Below, in pieces: positions 1 through 8,150 of a stretch of 32,530 bases of DNA (positions are counted from its first letter, which is position 1; every line of letters begins with the position of its first letter). The DNA is from Nitriliruptoraceae bacterium. Its GTDB lineage: Bacteria; Actinomycetota; Nitriliruptoria; Nitriliruptorales; Nitriliruptoraceae. Where the stretch lies: NCBI GenBank assembly GCA_007118045.1, contig SKTG01000314.1, forward strand, positions 1 to 32,530, written 5' to 3'. A program made the position numbers and the translations under genes. The notes beneath the pieces are model-generated. The model saw nothing but the letters and a program-made list of their open reading frames with translations. It was not told where the DNA came from and did not search any database.

Positions 1-2
1 AG

Positions 3-722
3 CCCGAGGACGTCATCGACTGGGCGCTCGCGACCTTCGGGGAGCGGCTGGCCATCGTCACGAGCTTCCAGGCCGACGGTCTGGCGATCCTCGACATGGC
101 CTACGAGGTCAAGCCCGACGTACGCGTCATCACCGTCGACACCGGCCGCCTCCCCCAGGAGACCCTCGACTACATCGAGGTGATCCGGCGGCGCTACCCG
201 AAGGCCGAGATCGACGTCGAGCGTCCGGACCAGCGCGAGGTGGCGGCCATGGTCGAGCGCCACGGCCAGGACCTGTTCCGCGAGGCCGTGCCGTTGCGGC
301 TGGTCTGCTGCCAGATCCGGAAGGTTCGGCCCCTGCTCAACGCGCTCGAGGGACTGGACGCGTGGTTCACGGGCCTGCGCCGCGACCAGTGGGCGTCCCG
401 CGCGGCCATCCGCAAGGTCGAGCTCGACCACGACCACGACGGCATCGTCAAGGTCAACCCGCTCGCCGACTGGACCAAGGACGACGTCGACGACTACCTG
501 CGGGAGATGGACGTGCCGCTCCACCCGCTGTACGCGCAGGGCTACACCAGTCTCGGCTGCGCGCCCTGCACCCGCCCGATCGCCGACGGCGAGGACGATC
601 GCGCCGGCCGGTGGTGGTGGGAGACCAACGCCCCGAAGGAGTGCGGCATGCACTGCCCGATCGAGACCGGTGGCTTCGAGCACGAGTTCCACGCGATCCT
701 GGGGGAGGCGCACGATGAGTAG
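3..722 (+). CDS. cysH: Assimilatory adenylyl-sulfate (APS/PAPS) reductase, 5'-partial
   Basis: This cytoplasmic enzyme reduces activated sulfate to sulfite with thiol-derived electrons in sulfur assimilation. The frame is open at the left window edge. 239 residues are visible and the family is usually about 240-270, so only a short N-terminus is missing. Visible residues 102-103 are a CC pair (VCCQIRKVRPL) and C186/C189 form the GCAPC motif. Together these are the four cysteines that bind a [4Fe-4S] cluster in APS reductases and iron-sulfur PAPS reductases. The C-terminal ECGMHC at 213-218 carries the catalytic cysteine of the ECGLH motif. The cluster cysteines favour APS as substrate over PAPS, though sequence alone does not settle this. 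The stop overlaps the next start (ATGAGTAG), which suggests co-translation. Confidence 0.93.
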   Translation, partial: PEDVIDWALATFGERLAIVTSFQADGLAILDMAYEVKPDVRVITVDTGRLPQETLDYIEVIRRRYPKAEIDVERPDQREVAAMVERHGQDLFREAVPLRLVCCQIRKVRPLLNALEGLDAWFTGLRRDQWASRAAIRKVELDHDHDGIVKVNPLADWTKDDVDDYLREMDVPLHPLYAQGYTSLGCAPCTRPIADGEDDRAGRWWWETNAPKECGMHCPIETGGFEHEFHAILGEAHDE

Positions 723-1290
723 TACGGAAACGGAGGCGGCGACGGCTGCGGTGACGGAGGCGCGCCCGGCGTCGGATGCTGGGGACGGTGCGACCGTGGC
801 GGCGTCGGACACGGCCGACGCCGCCACGGCGTCAGCCCCGCTCGAGCTCGACGACGACGAACGCGAGCTCGTCGGCCACGATCTGGATGCGCTGCTCCCC
901 ACGCTCGATGGCGTCCGGCGCGAGAGGTACACGCAGCTGCGCGAGACGGTCGCGGCCGGGGTGGTTCCCGGCGCCCTGATCCCGGCGTTGGAGTCGCTGC
1001 TGGAGCTGACCCTGCAGACCGGCCGGGCCCGGACCCGGTACCGGGCAGAGGGTGAGCAGACCCTCACGCGACTCTACGGACGCACCCCGGGTGGACGCGA
1101 GCTCTCGTCGCACCTGCGGCAGGTCAACGAGGCGCTCGGCTCGCTGCAGGGCCAGTCGATCGGATCGCTGGCCGTGCGGATGCGCACGGTCGGGCACTTC
1201 ACTCTCGCGATCCAGACGGACGAGACCTCGATCACGCTGGTGGCACGACCGGACACGATCGACGTGGAGAGCATCGCCGTGAGCAGCTGA
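715..1290 (+). CDS. Unrecognised acidic protein overlapping cysH
   Basis: This is a 191-residue protein that I do not recognise. The ATG at 715 lies inside the end of cysH (8-nt overlap), and the GGGGGAGG just upstream supports this start over an in-frame ATG at 670. Residues 1-43 are an Ala/Thr/Asp-rich low-complexity tail. From about residue 44 (LELDDDERELVGHDLDAL) the sequence looks mainly helical up to about residue 155, then becomes strand-like towards the C-terminus (GHFTLAIQTDETSITLVARP). There is no signal peptide or membrane segment, so it is probably cytosolic. Its coupling to cysH suggests a role linked to sulfur assimilation, but that is inference from position only. Its 3' end abuts the truncated gene that follows, so its last codons may mark a deletion junction. 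Confidence 0.7.
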   Translation: MSSTETEAATAAVTEARPASDAGDGATVAASDTADAATASAPLELDDDERELVGHDLDALLPTLDGVRRERYTQLRETVAAGVVPGALIPALESLLELTLQTGRARTRYRAEGEQTLTRLYGRTPGGRELSSHLRQVNEALGSLQGQSIGSLAVRMRTVGHFTLAIQTDETSITLVARPDTIDVESIAVSS

Positions 1291-1358
1291 TCGCAGGCAC
1301 GGCTCACTCCAACGAGACGTGCGGCCCCGGTGGCGCGGGCGGGTTCGAGATCTACGAC

Positions 1359-2789
1359 GTGGACGATCCGCGTGACCCGGTGCACCTGTCGACCGTGCGC
1401 ATCCACGAGCCCAACGAGACCCTCCAGACGCTGTTCGGCGGCGTCAACCGCGGCGTGCACAACCTGTTCCTGTTCACCCAGGGGTCACGGGATCTGGTCG
1501 CGTTGGCGACCCACGGCAACGCGTGGTTCGGGAGCACGCAGATCTTCGACATCACCGACCCCACCGAACCGGAGTTCGTCAGCGCTTGGGGACCGGAGCT
1601 GCTGTGCGAGGAGGCCTACTGCAGCGACGACCCGTACGAGGAGACCGATCCCGCCGTGCTCGTCGATCACATCAACGGGTGGATCTTCTGTGACCTCACC
1701 CCGTGCTTCGGTGCGTCCCAGATCCGCTCGGTGCACGACATCACCGTCACCGACGACGGCGAACTGATGTACGCGGCCGCCTGGGACGCCGGGATGGTCC
1801 TGCTCGACATCAGCGATCCCGCGGAACCAGAGGTCATCTCGATCGCGCTCGAACCCGAGCTCGGGTCCCTCGACGGCGAGGTGAACAGCCACTCCATGTG
1901 GCCCAGCGAGGATGGCACGATCGTGGTCGAGGGTGAGGAGGACTTCGCCGCCTGGGAGACGATCCAACCCCCGGCCAACCTCACCTTCGGCGAAGGTGAT
2001 CCGCCAGCCCCGCTCCCCGGAACCGCGGTGAGCACGAACGCCGGCGATGACTTCGAAGGCAGCCAGACCGGCAACACCGGCACGGTCGACGGTGATCTGC
2101 TCGAGGTGAGCTCCGGACCTCTCGCCGGCAACGCCTATCCCGCGGTCGAGTTCGCCGGTGACCAGCCCAGCTTCGAGGCAACCGGGCCGGTCGACGGCGA
2201 CATCGTGTGGATCGGCCGCGCGTGCGATGGCGATCAGATCGAGAACGCCGGCGCCATCACGGACGGCGGCATCGCGATCGTCCGACGGGGTGCGTGCACC
2301 TTCCGTGAGAAGAACTTCAACGCCGCGGCCGCCGGTGCTGAGGCGATCGTCATCGCCAACCACCTCACGGTGAGCACGCCGTGGGGTGGGCTGCGGATCT
2401 GGGACTACTCGGATCCGACGAACCCGGTGCTCGCCTCGACGTTCGACACGGTCTGCAGCGCGGCGACCGACCCCTTCGAGGCGGGCTGTGACCCGTTCGG
2501 GACCTTCTCGGTGCACAACGTGGTGGTGGAGACCACGGGCAGGACCGTCAAGGCCTACGTCTCGTGGTACTCCGACGGGATGGTGGTCCTCGACGTCACC
2601 GACCCGTACGACCCCGTCGAGGTGGCGCGCTTCTTCGACGACACGTCCGGGTTCATCGAGGCCAACGGGGGCCAGCCACACGACTTCTGGGGGGTGTGGA
2701 AGGAACCGAACCAGCCGTGGATCTACGGGTCCGACCGGAACGGTGGGCTGTACGTGTTCCTGCAGCAAGGTTCGGGGTCAGGTCGTTAG
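1359..2789 (+). CDS. LVIVD-repeat protein with PA-like domain, apparently 5'-truncated
   Basis: The protein has beta-propeller-type LVIVD units of the form G-x-I-D-x-DP-x-x-P: FDITDPTEPEF, LLDISDPAEPEV, RIWDYSDPTNPV and VLDVTDPYDPVEV. A protease-associated (PA)-like segment lies at about residues 255-335 (AIVRRGACTFREKNF). Relatives are usually exported, but no signal peptide is present. The only usable start is the GTG at 1359, and it falls inside a repeat unit. In the same frame the sequence upstream of it (1290-1358) encodes GGFEIYDVDDPRDP-type repeat sequence, yet the frame then runs into the 3' end of the 191-aa gene without a start codon. The PA-like segment also looks short at its C-terminal side. 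The C-terminus (DRNGGLYVF) appears complete. The gene is probably a remnant; a genuine short protein starting at 1359 is less likely. Confidence 0.75.
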   Translation: MDDPRDPVHLSTVRIHEPNETLQTLFGGVNRGVHNLFLFTQGSRDLVALATHGNAWFGSTQIFDITDPTEPEFVSAWGPELLCEEAYCSDDPYEETDPAVLVDHINGWIFCDLTPCFGASQIRSVHDITVTDDGELMYAAAWDAGMVLLDISDPAEPEVISIALEPELGSLDGEVNSHSMWPSEDGTIVVEGEEDFAAWETIQPPANLTFGEGDPPAPLPGTAVSTNAGDDFEGSQTGNTGTVDGDLLEVSSGPLAGNAYPAVEFAGDQPSFEATGPVDGDIVWIGRACDGDQIENAGAITDGGIAIVRRGACTFREKNFNAAAAGAEAIVIANHLTVSTPWGGLRIWDYSDPTNPVLASTFDTVCSAATDPFEAGCDPFGTFSVHNVVVETTGRTVKAYVSWYSDGMVVLDVTDPYDPVEVARFFDDTSGFIEANGGQPHDFWGVWKEPNQPWIYGSDRNGGLYVFLQQGSGSGR

Positions 2790-2802
2790 CCGCGTCCATG
2801 CC

Positions 2803-2835
2803 CGGTGCGGGGAGGCTCGCCGCCTCCCCGCACCG
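2803..2835 (+). terminator. Strong GC-rich hairpin after the LVIVD gene
   Basis: A perfect 14-bp inverted repeat (CGGTGCGGGGAGGC pairing with GCCTCCCCGCACCG) has a 5-nt loop and begins 13 nt after the stop codon. No T-tract follows, as is common for terminators in very high-GC actinobacteria. It separates the flanking genes from the regulator and eCIS region. Confidence 0.7.
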
Positions 2836-2956
2836 ACGTTCGTGCCACTTCGAGCCCCCGTCGTTCGGCGCGACCCCGGAGCGACCCCGGATCGGCCCGG
2901 TCGATCGGTGCCCGGCAGCGTGCGTGCACGCCCGACGCCGTGGTGCGGACGGGGGC

Positions 2957-2984
2957 TTGACGGGTGGGTGCGGCTGGTTAGGTT
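2957..2984 (+). promoter_or_regulatory. Candidate sigma70-type promoter for the SARP-like regulator
   Basis: TTGACG (2957-2962) is followed by a 16-nt spacer and TAGGTT (2979-2984), about 67 nt before the regulator start at 3051. The -35 is good and the -10 is moderate. Apart from the hairpin at 2803-2835, I see nothing else in the 261-nt gap from 2790 to 3050. Confidence 0.4.
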
Positions 2985-3050
2985 GAACTAGAACCGTGTC
3001 ACCCTCCGCGGTCGGTGGGGTGGGAGCAGGCCCGCGGGAGGCGAGCACTC

Positions 3051-4046
3051 ATGGCTGCGCTCGACATCTTCCTGTTCGGCACGGGGCGCATCGCTCACGA
3101 TGCCGCTCCCGCGGAGACCTGCCTGCCACCCTCCAGCAGGGCCCTGCTCGGCTACCTGGTCCTGAACCGTCACCAGCCCCACCACCGCGACGTGCTCGCG
3201 AGCGAGTTCTGGGCCGACGTCGAGGATCGGTGCGCCCGCAACCGCCTGAGCACCGCGTTGTGGCGTCTGCGTCGGGAGCTCGAGCCGGACGGGGTCCCGA
3301 CCGGCTCGTACCTGCAGGCCGGCCGCACCGGCGAGGTGCGCTTCGATCCGACCAGCGACCACTGGCTGGACGTCGACGCGTTCGAGCGCGCCGCGGACGC
3401 GGTGCTCGCGCCCCCGCCGGACCAGCTCGGCGAGGACGCGGTGACGGCCTTCGAGCGGACCGCGCGCCTGTGTCGGCGTGGCCTGCTGGAAGGAGCCGAT
3501 CACCCGTGGCTCGTGGTGGAACGGGAACGGCTCGGACGGCTCTACATCGCCGCGAACGTGCGTGTGCTCCTCTGGCACGCCGCGAGGGGGGCGGTCGGTC
3601 CCGCCGTGGTCGCCGGCGAGGCGGTCCTGGAGCGCGAGCCGTTGCGTGAGGACGTCCACCGGGCGTTGATCCGGGTCTACACGGCCTCGGGTCAGCGGTC
3701 ACTCGCGACGGCGCAGTTCGAGCGGTGTCGCGAGCTGCTGGGACGAGAGCTGGGGGTCCTCCCGCTCCCGGAGACGACGGCGGCGGCGGTCGACGCGTGG
3801 CCTTCGAACGGCGCTTCCGCCCCCGCGCCGATCGAGGCGGGCGGCGATCCCGACGACCCCGCCCTCGCCGCCCTGGAGAACGTGCGCGCGCTACTGGCCA
3901 GCGTCTCCGAGAGCCTCGAACGGGCCACGGCGCAGCTGGCGCAGCTCGAGCGTGCCCGCTGCGCCTCGGTGGAGGAACGGCTGCGGGGCTCCCCGGACCC
4001 GCGCCCCCGAGGTCGCGACACGCAACGGCTCCAGCCGTCCCCGTGA
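3051..4046 (+). CDS. SARP-like transcriptional regulator with BTAD domain
   Basis: This is a 331-residue DNA-binding activator of the AfsR/DnrI/RedD type. Residues 1-95 fit an OmpR-like winged helix (SSRALLGYLVLNRHQPHHRD, then EFWADVEDRCARNRLSTALW and RRELEP). The bacterial transcriptional activator domain (BTAD, TPR-like) begins at DVDAFERAAD (about 107) and ends around REDVHRALIRVYTASGQRS (199-217). A helical segment that may form a coiled coil lies near residues 280-310 (LLASVSESLERATAQLAQLE). The ATG at 3051 is preceded by GGGAGG with 9-nt spacing, so it is preferred to a GTG at 3015. There is no ATPase or sensor domain, so this is a small SARP. It lies immediately upstream of the eCIS operon on the same strand and is the obvious candidate regulator of it. 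The target is inferred. Confidence 0.85.
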   Translation: MAALDIFLFGTGRIAHDAAPAETCLPPSSRALLGYLVLNRHQPHHRDVLASEFWADVEDRCARNRLSTALWRLRRELEPDGVPTGSYLQAGRTGEVRFDPTSDHWLDVDAFERAADAVLAPPPDQLGEDAVTAFERTARLCRRGLLEGADHPWLVVERERLGRLYIAANVRVLLWHAARGAVGPAVVAGEAVLEREPLREDVHRALIRVYTASGQRSLATAQFERCRELLGRELGVLPLPETTAAAVDAWPSNGASAPAPIEAGGDPDDPALAALENVRALLASVSESLERATAQLAQLERARCASVEERLRGSPDPRPRGRDTQRLQPSP

Positions 4047-4079
4047 CCGTGCGGGTGCCGGGCCCTGCTCGTGAGCGCG

Positions 4080-4099
4080 GCGCACGCCTGGGCGTGCGC
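4080..4099 (+). terminator. Hairpin downstream of the regulator
   Basis: GCGCACGCC and GGCGTGCGC form an inverted repeat starting 34 nt after the regulator stop. About eight pairs can form with a 4-nt loop. There is no T-tract. It may end the regulator transcript or may be incidental in this GC-rich gap. Confidence 0.35.
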
Positions 4100-4234
4100 T
4101 GACCGTCGCCCGTCCCGCCGGGACCCGACGCCTGCGGGCTGTCGCGTCGTGCTCCTCGGATCGGGTCCCGGGGTGGTGTGGCCACGTCGTTCGAGGCACC
4201 GGCCGGGCCCGGCGGGTGGTCGCCATGGCCGGAC

Positions 4235-4256
4235 GTGACGCAACGGTGACGTGACG
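4235..4256 (+). promoter_or_regulatory. GTGACG direct repeats, candidate SARP operator for the eCIS operon
   Basis: GTGACG occurs at 4235-4240 and 4246-4251, exactly 11 nt apart, with a third overlapping copy at 4251-4256 and a longer ACGTGACG repeat at 4233 and 4249. Direct hexamer/heptamer repeats at 11-nt spacing are the known binding pattern of SARP regulators. The site lies between the SARP-like gene and the first eCIS gene. I do not see a convincing -10 at the right distance (TACGAG at 4283 is the best candidate). The rest of the 4047-4333 gap holds only the hairpin at 4080. Confidence 0.4.
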
Positions 4257-4333
4257 GTGCGAGCGTCGAGACCCCTGGGGCGTACGAGGGGGATCGGCCG
4301 AACTGTTCGGTGATTCGAGGCGGATCCGGTGTT

Positions 4334-4546
4334 GTGGCGAACCACGAGGTCTTCGTCGTCCAGGTTTGGGCGGAGCCACGGGAACCCGCGGGGCGCCCGA
4401 CCGTGTACCGGGCCCGCCTGGAGCAGGTGGGGACCGACCGGCTCGCCTACCTCGGTGACCTCGACGAGCTCCTCCCGCTGCTGCGTCGCTGGCTCCGCGC
4501 CAGCGAACTGCCCGCCGGCGGCTTCGCCGACGATGCGGACGTGTGA
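4334..4546 (+). CDS. Small conserved-looking eCIS operon protein (about 70 aa)
   Basis: This is the first gene of the eCIS operon and encodes 70 residues (NHEVFVVQVWAEPREPAG, then VYRARLEQVGTDRLAYLGDL and LDELLPLLRRWL). The pattern is strand, a WxEPRE-type loop, two strands, and a C-terminal helix. It resembles the small F-V-x-x-W-x-EPRE proteins that I know from other eCIS and related operons, whose function is not established. The start is uncertain. The GTG at 4334 has GAGGCGG upstream, while the longer frame from GTG 4310 (78 aa) lacks a ribosome site. The stop overlaps the next gene by GTGA, so translation is probably coupled. Confidence 0.65.
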   Translation: MANHEVFVVQVWAEPREPAGRPTVYRARLEQVGTDRLAYLGDLDELLPLLRRWLRASELPAGGFADDADV

Positions 4547-5172
4547 CCCGGGCACCCGCCGGGACGGGGTGTGAGGTGGCGACCTTCCGGGCGATCGGCG
4601 CGGTCTGCGAGGCCATCGTGGAGCTGCTGCGGGACGACTACGACCCGGCGGACTTCCCGTCCCACGACCTCGAGTTCCGGGTCGTCGACGTGGCGCGCGA
4701 CGAGCCACGCATCACCGCCGGCGTCAGCCTGTTCCTCTACCGGGTCCTCGTCGACGGCACGGCTCGCGCCCCCGCGGGACGTCGCTTCCCCGACGGTCGC
4801 CAGGACCGCCACCAGCTGCCGCTCGATCTGCACCTCCTGCTCACCCCATGGGGTGGCGAGCCCTCCCTACAGCAGCTCCTGGCCGGGTGGATGATGCGCA
4901 CGCTCGAGGACCACCCGGTGCTGCCGGCCGGGCTGTTGAACCGGTCGACGCCGGGCGTGTTCCGCCCCGACGAGACCGTCGAGCTCGGGGTGGGGGAACT
5001 GGCCACGGAGGACCTGTTCCAGATCTGGGACGTCGTCGGGCACGACTCCTACCAGCTCTCCGTCCCCTACGTGGCGCGGGGTGTGCGCATCGAGTCCCGG
5101 CTGCCGATCGACGAAGGCGAGCCCGTGCAGGAGCGCGTGCGCACCTACCGCCGCTCGGGAGAACCGGCATGA
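4543..5172 (+). CDS. DUF4255 (Pvc16 N-terminal-like) eCIS cap/terminator protein
   Basis: This protein of about 209 residues matches the DUF4255/Pvc16_N family, which caps or terminates the sheath-tube in eCIS and R-type tails. The typical pattern is present: an N-terminal helix (AIGAVCEAIVELLRDDY), then SLFLYRVLVD, then LPLDLHLLLTPWGG, then WMMRTLEDHPVLPAGLLN, and a C-terminal strand region (ELATEDLFQIWDVV, YQLSVPYVARGVRIES). The GTG at 4543 overlaps the upstream stop. An in-frame GTG at 4576 would give the more typical start MATFRAIGAV and is a real alternative. The gene also overlaps the next one by ATGA. Confidence 0.88.
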   Translation: MTRAPAGTGCEVATFRAIGAVCEAIVELLRDDYDPADFPSHDLEFRVVDVARDEPRITAGVSLFLYRVLVDGTARAPAGRRFPDGRQDRHQLPLDLHLLLTPWGGEPSLQQLLAGWMMRTLEDHPVLPAGLLNRSTPGVFRPDETVELGVGELATEDLFQIWDVVGHDSYQLSVPYVARGVRIESRLPIDEGEPVQERVRTYRRSGEPA

Positions 5173-6206
5173 GGGGAGCTCGACCCGGCGCCTCCGTCCT
5201 GGGCGATGCACCACGGGCTCGTCCTCTCGGCATGGAGGACACGCTGCCGCTCGGTGCCTACACCACGGTGACACCGCTCGGCGTCCGCTTCTGGGACGTG
5301 CTCACCGAGGCGCCGATCGGCGACGGGCTGGTCGTGCGGGCACGGCCGTGCGACGGGCCGGAGCGCACACGAACGGCGTTCCGGACGCGCTCGGACGTCC
5401 ACGCCTTCCGTGAGCTGCCGGGGTTGCGGGCGACCGAGTTCCCGCCGTTCCGCCGGGACGACGAGCCGGCGTCCGACACCCCACCACCCGTCAGCCCCCC
5501 GGACGACGAGCCCGAACGGTCCGAGGTCTACGCGCTGTCGGTCGAGGACCGTGCCGGCCGGTTCAACGACACGGTGCTGGTGCTCTCAGCACCTCGACGT
5601 GGGGTGGCCCGAACCAGCCACCTGCTGGGTGCCTGCCCGCCGGACAGCCCACCCGGATCCGGAGGTACCGGACCGTCGGACGACAGCCCGCCGGACGAGG
5701 ACCCCCCGATCTACCTCTTCTCGGCGCCGACCCGGTCGCTGCCGCCCGCGGTGGCGGTCCTGCGGGCGCAACTGGTCACACCGGAGGGTGCGGCCGTGGC
5801 CCACGCGGTCCTCGAGGTCGACGTCGATCTGGGCGCCGGGGGTGTCGTGCGGCACGCCGGCGTGTCCGACGCGACCGGCGCCGTGCTGGTCGCCTTCCCG
5901 TACCCGACGTTCCCGGTCACCGTCGCGCCCTCACCGCCGGCGGGGACGGCGGGTCGGCCACCGCGGGAGCAGTGCTGGGAGCTGCTCGTGCGTGTCCGCC
6001 ACGACCCGGACGCCCTCGTGTTCGTGGCTGGGTTCGCGGTCCCGACCACGACCAGCGTCCTCGGACAGGCCACCGCCCGGATCCGCTCCGACGTCGCCAC
6101 CACGGGGCACGTCCTCGTCGGGCGGACGGTGTGCTTCGGCCGCGAGACCGTCCTGACGACCGTCGGCCACCCGCGCTCGGAACTGCTCGTCGACGCGCCC
6201 GCCTGA
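5169..6206 (+). CDS. Uncharacterised eCIS-associated protein
   Basis: This 345-residue protein has no function I can name. The N-terminal part (PLGVRFWDVLTEAPIGDGLV, then TRTAFRTRSDVHAFRELPGL) has the form of a beta-sandwich seen in eCIS proteins that follow the DUF4255 gene. A Pro/Asp-rich linker lies at about residues 100-115, with another at about 155-177. A second domain (LVTPEGAAVAHAVLEVDVD, then GVSDATGAVLVAFPYPTFPV) looks like a carboxypeptidase-regulatory or Big-type fold, with a substitute-gracefully-like G-x-S-D-x-x-G-x pattern. There is no signal peptide or membrane helix. The ATG at 5169 overlaps the DUF4255 stop (ATGA). An ATG at 5232 (MEDTLPLGAYTTV) is an alternative. A structural role near the sheath cap or baseplate is inferred from position. 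Confidence 0.72.
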   Translation: MRGARPGASVLGDAPRARPLGMEDTLPLGAYTTVTPLGVRFWDVLTEAPIGDGLVVRARPCDGPERTRTAFRTRSDVHAFRELPGLRATEFPPFRRDDEPASDTPPPVSPPDDEPERSEVYALSVEDRAGRFNDTVLVLSAPRRGVARTSHLLGACPPDSPPGSGGTGPSDDSPPDEDPPIYLFSAPTRSLPPAVAVLRAQLVTPEGAAVAHAVLEVDVDLGAGGVVRHAGVSDATGAVLVAFPYPTFPVTVAPSPPAGTAGRPPREQCWELLVRVRHDPDALVFVAGFAVPTTTSVLGQATARIRSDVATTGHVLVGRTVCFGRETVLTTVGHPRSELLVDAPA

Positions 6207-6228
6207 AGCAGCACCCGGAGGAACGATC

Positions 6229-8148
6229 ATGCCCGAGTACCTCGCCCCCGGCGTCTACGTCGAGGAGACCAGCTTCCGCCAGAAGACCATCGAGGGGGTC
6301 AGCACCAGCACGGCCGGGTTCGTCGGCCCGACGCGTTTCGGGCCGGTGCGCGGCGAACCCGAGCTGTTGACCAGCTTCCTCGATTTCGAGCGCATCTACG
6401 GCGGGATCGACCAGTTGGAGTTCGACGGCGCCCGGGTGCACAACCACCTGGCCCACGCCGTACGCGGGTTCTTCGAGAACGGCGGACGCCGGCTCTACGT
6501 CGCGCGCGCCTACGAGGACGCGCGCGCCGGCCAGGACGACGATCACACCAACGTCGCGAGCTACCCGCTCGCACCGAACCTCGAGGTCCGCGCCAGGTAC
6601 CCGGGCAGCGCCGGCAACGTCCTCGTCCGGTTCGAGCTGCTCCTCTCCGACGACATCCTCGTCGTCCCGGACGGTGGTGGGCCGGCGTCCCTGGCGGGGG
6701 GACTGCCCTTCGACACCGTCCTGCTGACCTCCACCGGCGCCAACACGGATCCCCCCAGCCTGCACTGGATCGAACGGGACTTCGACGAAGGCCACCAGCT
6801 CGCCACCTTCCGGCTCCGTTCCCCTGGTGGCGAGGTGTCGGCCGGGTTGGTGACCGACCTCGACGAGCACGAGGTCCGGGTGGTGACGGTCGCCGTGACG
6901 GTGACCGCGCTCGGGCGGTTCATGGACGCCGGCGTGTTCGACGAGCTGGCGCCGCACCGGGAGCACCGCAACGGGCTCGGCCGCACCTTCGAACCGCCCC
7001 CGACGCGTCGCTCCACCGAGCTGTACGTCCCGATCGTGCTCGACACGTCGATCGACGACGGCGTCGGGATGGTCGAGGCGCTGGTCGACAACGTGGTCTG
7101 GCCGGACGGCTCGCTTCCCGACTCGCTTCCTGCGGACGCCGCGGAGCTGCTCGACGAACGGTTCGTCGGCGGGGACCGGGACGCGGACGGGTTCGGCGAA
7201 CCGCTCGAGATCACGTGCCTGCTCCAGGGCGGCGCCGATGGGACGCGTCCGAACCAGGCGGCCTACCTGGGACTCGACCTCGGTCAGGAACGCAGCGGGC
7301 TGCGTTCGCTCGAGGGGCTCGACGACGTCTCGATCGTGGCCGCGCCGGGTTCGACGTCGGACATCCTGCAGAACGGCAGCTCCAGCGACGGTATGTCGAT
7401 CCAGCAGCACCTCATCAACCACGCGGAGCGCATGCGCTACCGGATCGCGGTGCTGGACAGTCCCGATGGCGCCATCCTGAGCCAGATCCGGGACCATCGA
7501 GGCAAGCTCGACTCGACCCACGCTGCCCTGTACTACCCGTGGATCACCATCAGCGATCCGGTCACGGAGACCGAGATCGACACCCCGCCCAGCGGGTTCA
7601 TCGCGGGCATCTACGCGCGCAACGACGTCGAACGGGGCGTGCACAAGGCACCGGCCAACGAGATCGTCCAGCTGGCGGTCGACTTCGAGTTCCCGATCGA
7701 CAAGTCCCAGCAGGAGGTCCTCAACCCGCGCGGCATCAACTGCCTGCGCTTCTTCGACGGCCGTGGCTACCGGGTCTGGGGTGCTCGGACGATCACCTCG
7801 GATCCGGAGTGGAAGTACGTGCCCCTGCGGCGCTACTTCGCGTTCCTCGAGCACTCGATCGATCGCGGCACGCAGTGGGCGGTGTTCGAGCCGAACGGGT
7901 CCGCGTTGTGGACCAACATCCGCCGCACGGTCGAGGACTTCCTGTTCAACGAGTGGAAGTCGGGGCATCTGATGGGAGCGACGCCGGACGAGGCCTACTT
8001 CGTCAAGTGTGACCGTTCGACGATGACCCAGAACGACATCGACAACGGGCGACTCATCTGCCTGATCGGGGTGGCGCCGCTGCGTCCCGCCGAGTTCGTC
8101 ATCTTCCGGATCGGTCAGAAGACCCTCACCGGAATGGGAGGTAGCTAG
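6229..8148 (+). CDS. Contractile tail sheath protein 1
   Basis: This 639-residue sheath subunit of the contractile sleeve contracts to drive the inner tube. The diagnostic N-terminus YLAPGVYVEE is followed by GVSTSTAGFVGPTRFGPV and an FFENGGRRLYVAR motif. The core has LDDVSIVAAPGST (365-376), QQHLINHAERMRYRIAVLD (392 onward) and ALYYPWI. The C-terminal domain reads GINCLRFFDGRGYRVWGART and then FVKCDRSTMTQNDIDNGRL, the classical sheath tail. A large insertion between the N-terminal strands and the core (about residues 90-350) is normal for the family. GGAGG lies 7 nt before the ATG. The tube gene starts 2 nt after the stop. Confidence 0.95.
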   Translation: MPEYLAPGVYVEETSFRQKTIEGVSTSTAGFVGPTRFGPVRGEPELLTSFLDFERIYGGIDQLEFDGARVHNHLAHAVRGFFENGGRRLYVARAYEDARAGQDDDHTNVASYPLAPNLEVRARYPGSAGNVLVRFELLLSDDILVVPDGGGPASLAGGLPFDTVLLTSTGANTDPPSLHWIERDFDEGHQLATFRLRSPGGEVSAGLVTDLDEHEVRVVTVAVTVTALGRFMDAGVFDELAPHREHRNGLGRTFEPPPTRRSTELYVPIVLDTSIDDGVGMVEALVDNVVWPDGSLPDSLPADAAELLDERFVGGDRDADGFGEPLEITCLLQGGADGTRPNQAAYLGLDLGQERSGLRSLEGLDDVSIVAAPGSTSDILQNGSSSDGMSIQQHLINHAERMRYRIAVLDSPDGAILSQIRDHRGKLDSTHAALYYPWITISDPVTETEIDTPPSGFIAGIYARNDVERGVHKAPANEIVQLAVDFEFPIDKSQQEVLNPRGINCLRFFDGRGYRVWGARTITSDPEWKYVPLRRYFAFLEHSIDRGTQWAVFEPNGSALWTNIRRTVEDFLFNEWKSGHLMGATPDEAYFVKCDRSTMTQNDIDNGRLICLIGVAPLRPAEFVIFRIGQKTLTGMGGS

Positions 8149-8150
8149 CC

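Noticed and set aside
5917..7968. Long minus-strand open frame (683 codons) opposite sheath 1, and similar frames at 1485-2768, 17822-19864, 19916-21703, 23104-24708, 24296-25708 and 28314-29960
   Set aside because: They lie antisense to clearly recognisable genes. They have Arg/Val/Asp-rich composition typical of shadows in very GC-rich DNA and match no known motif.
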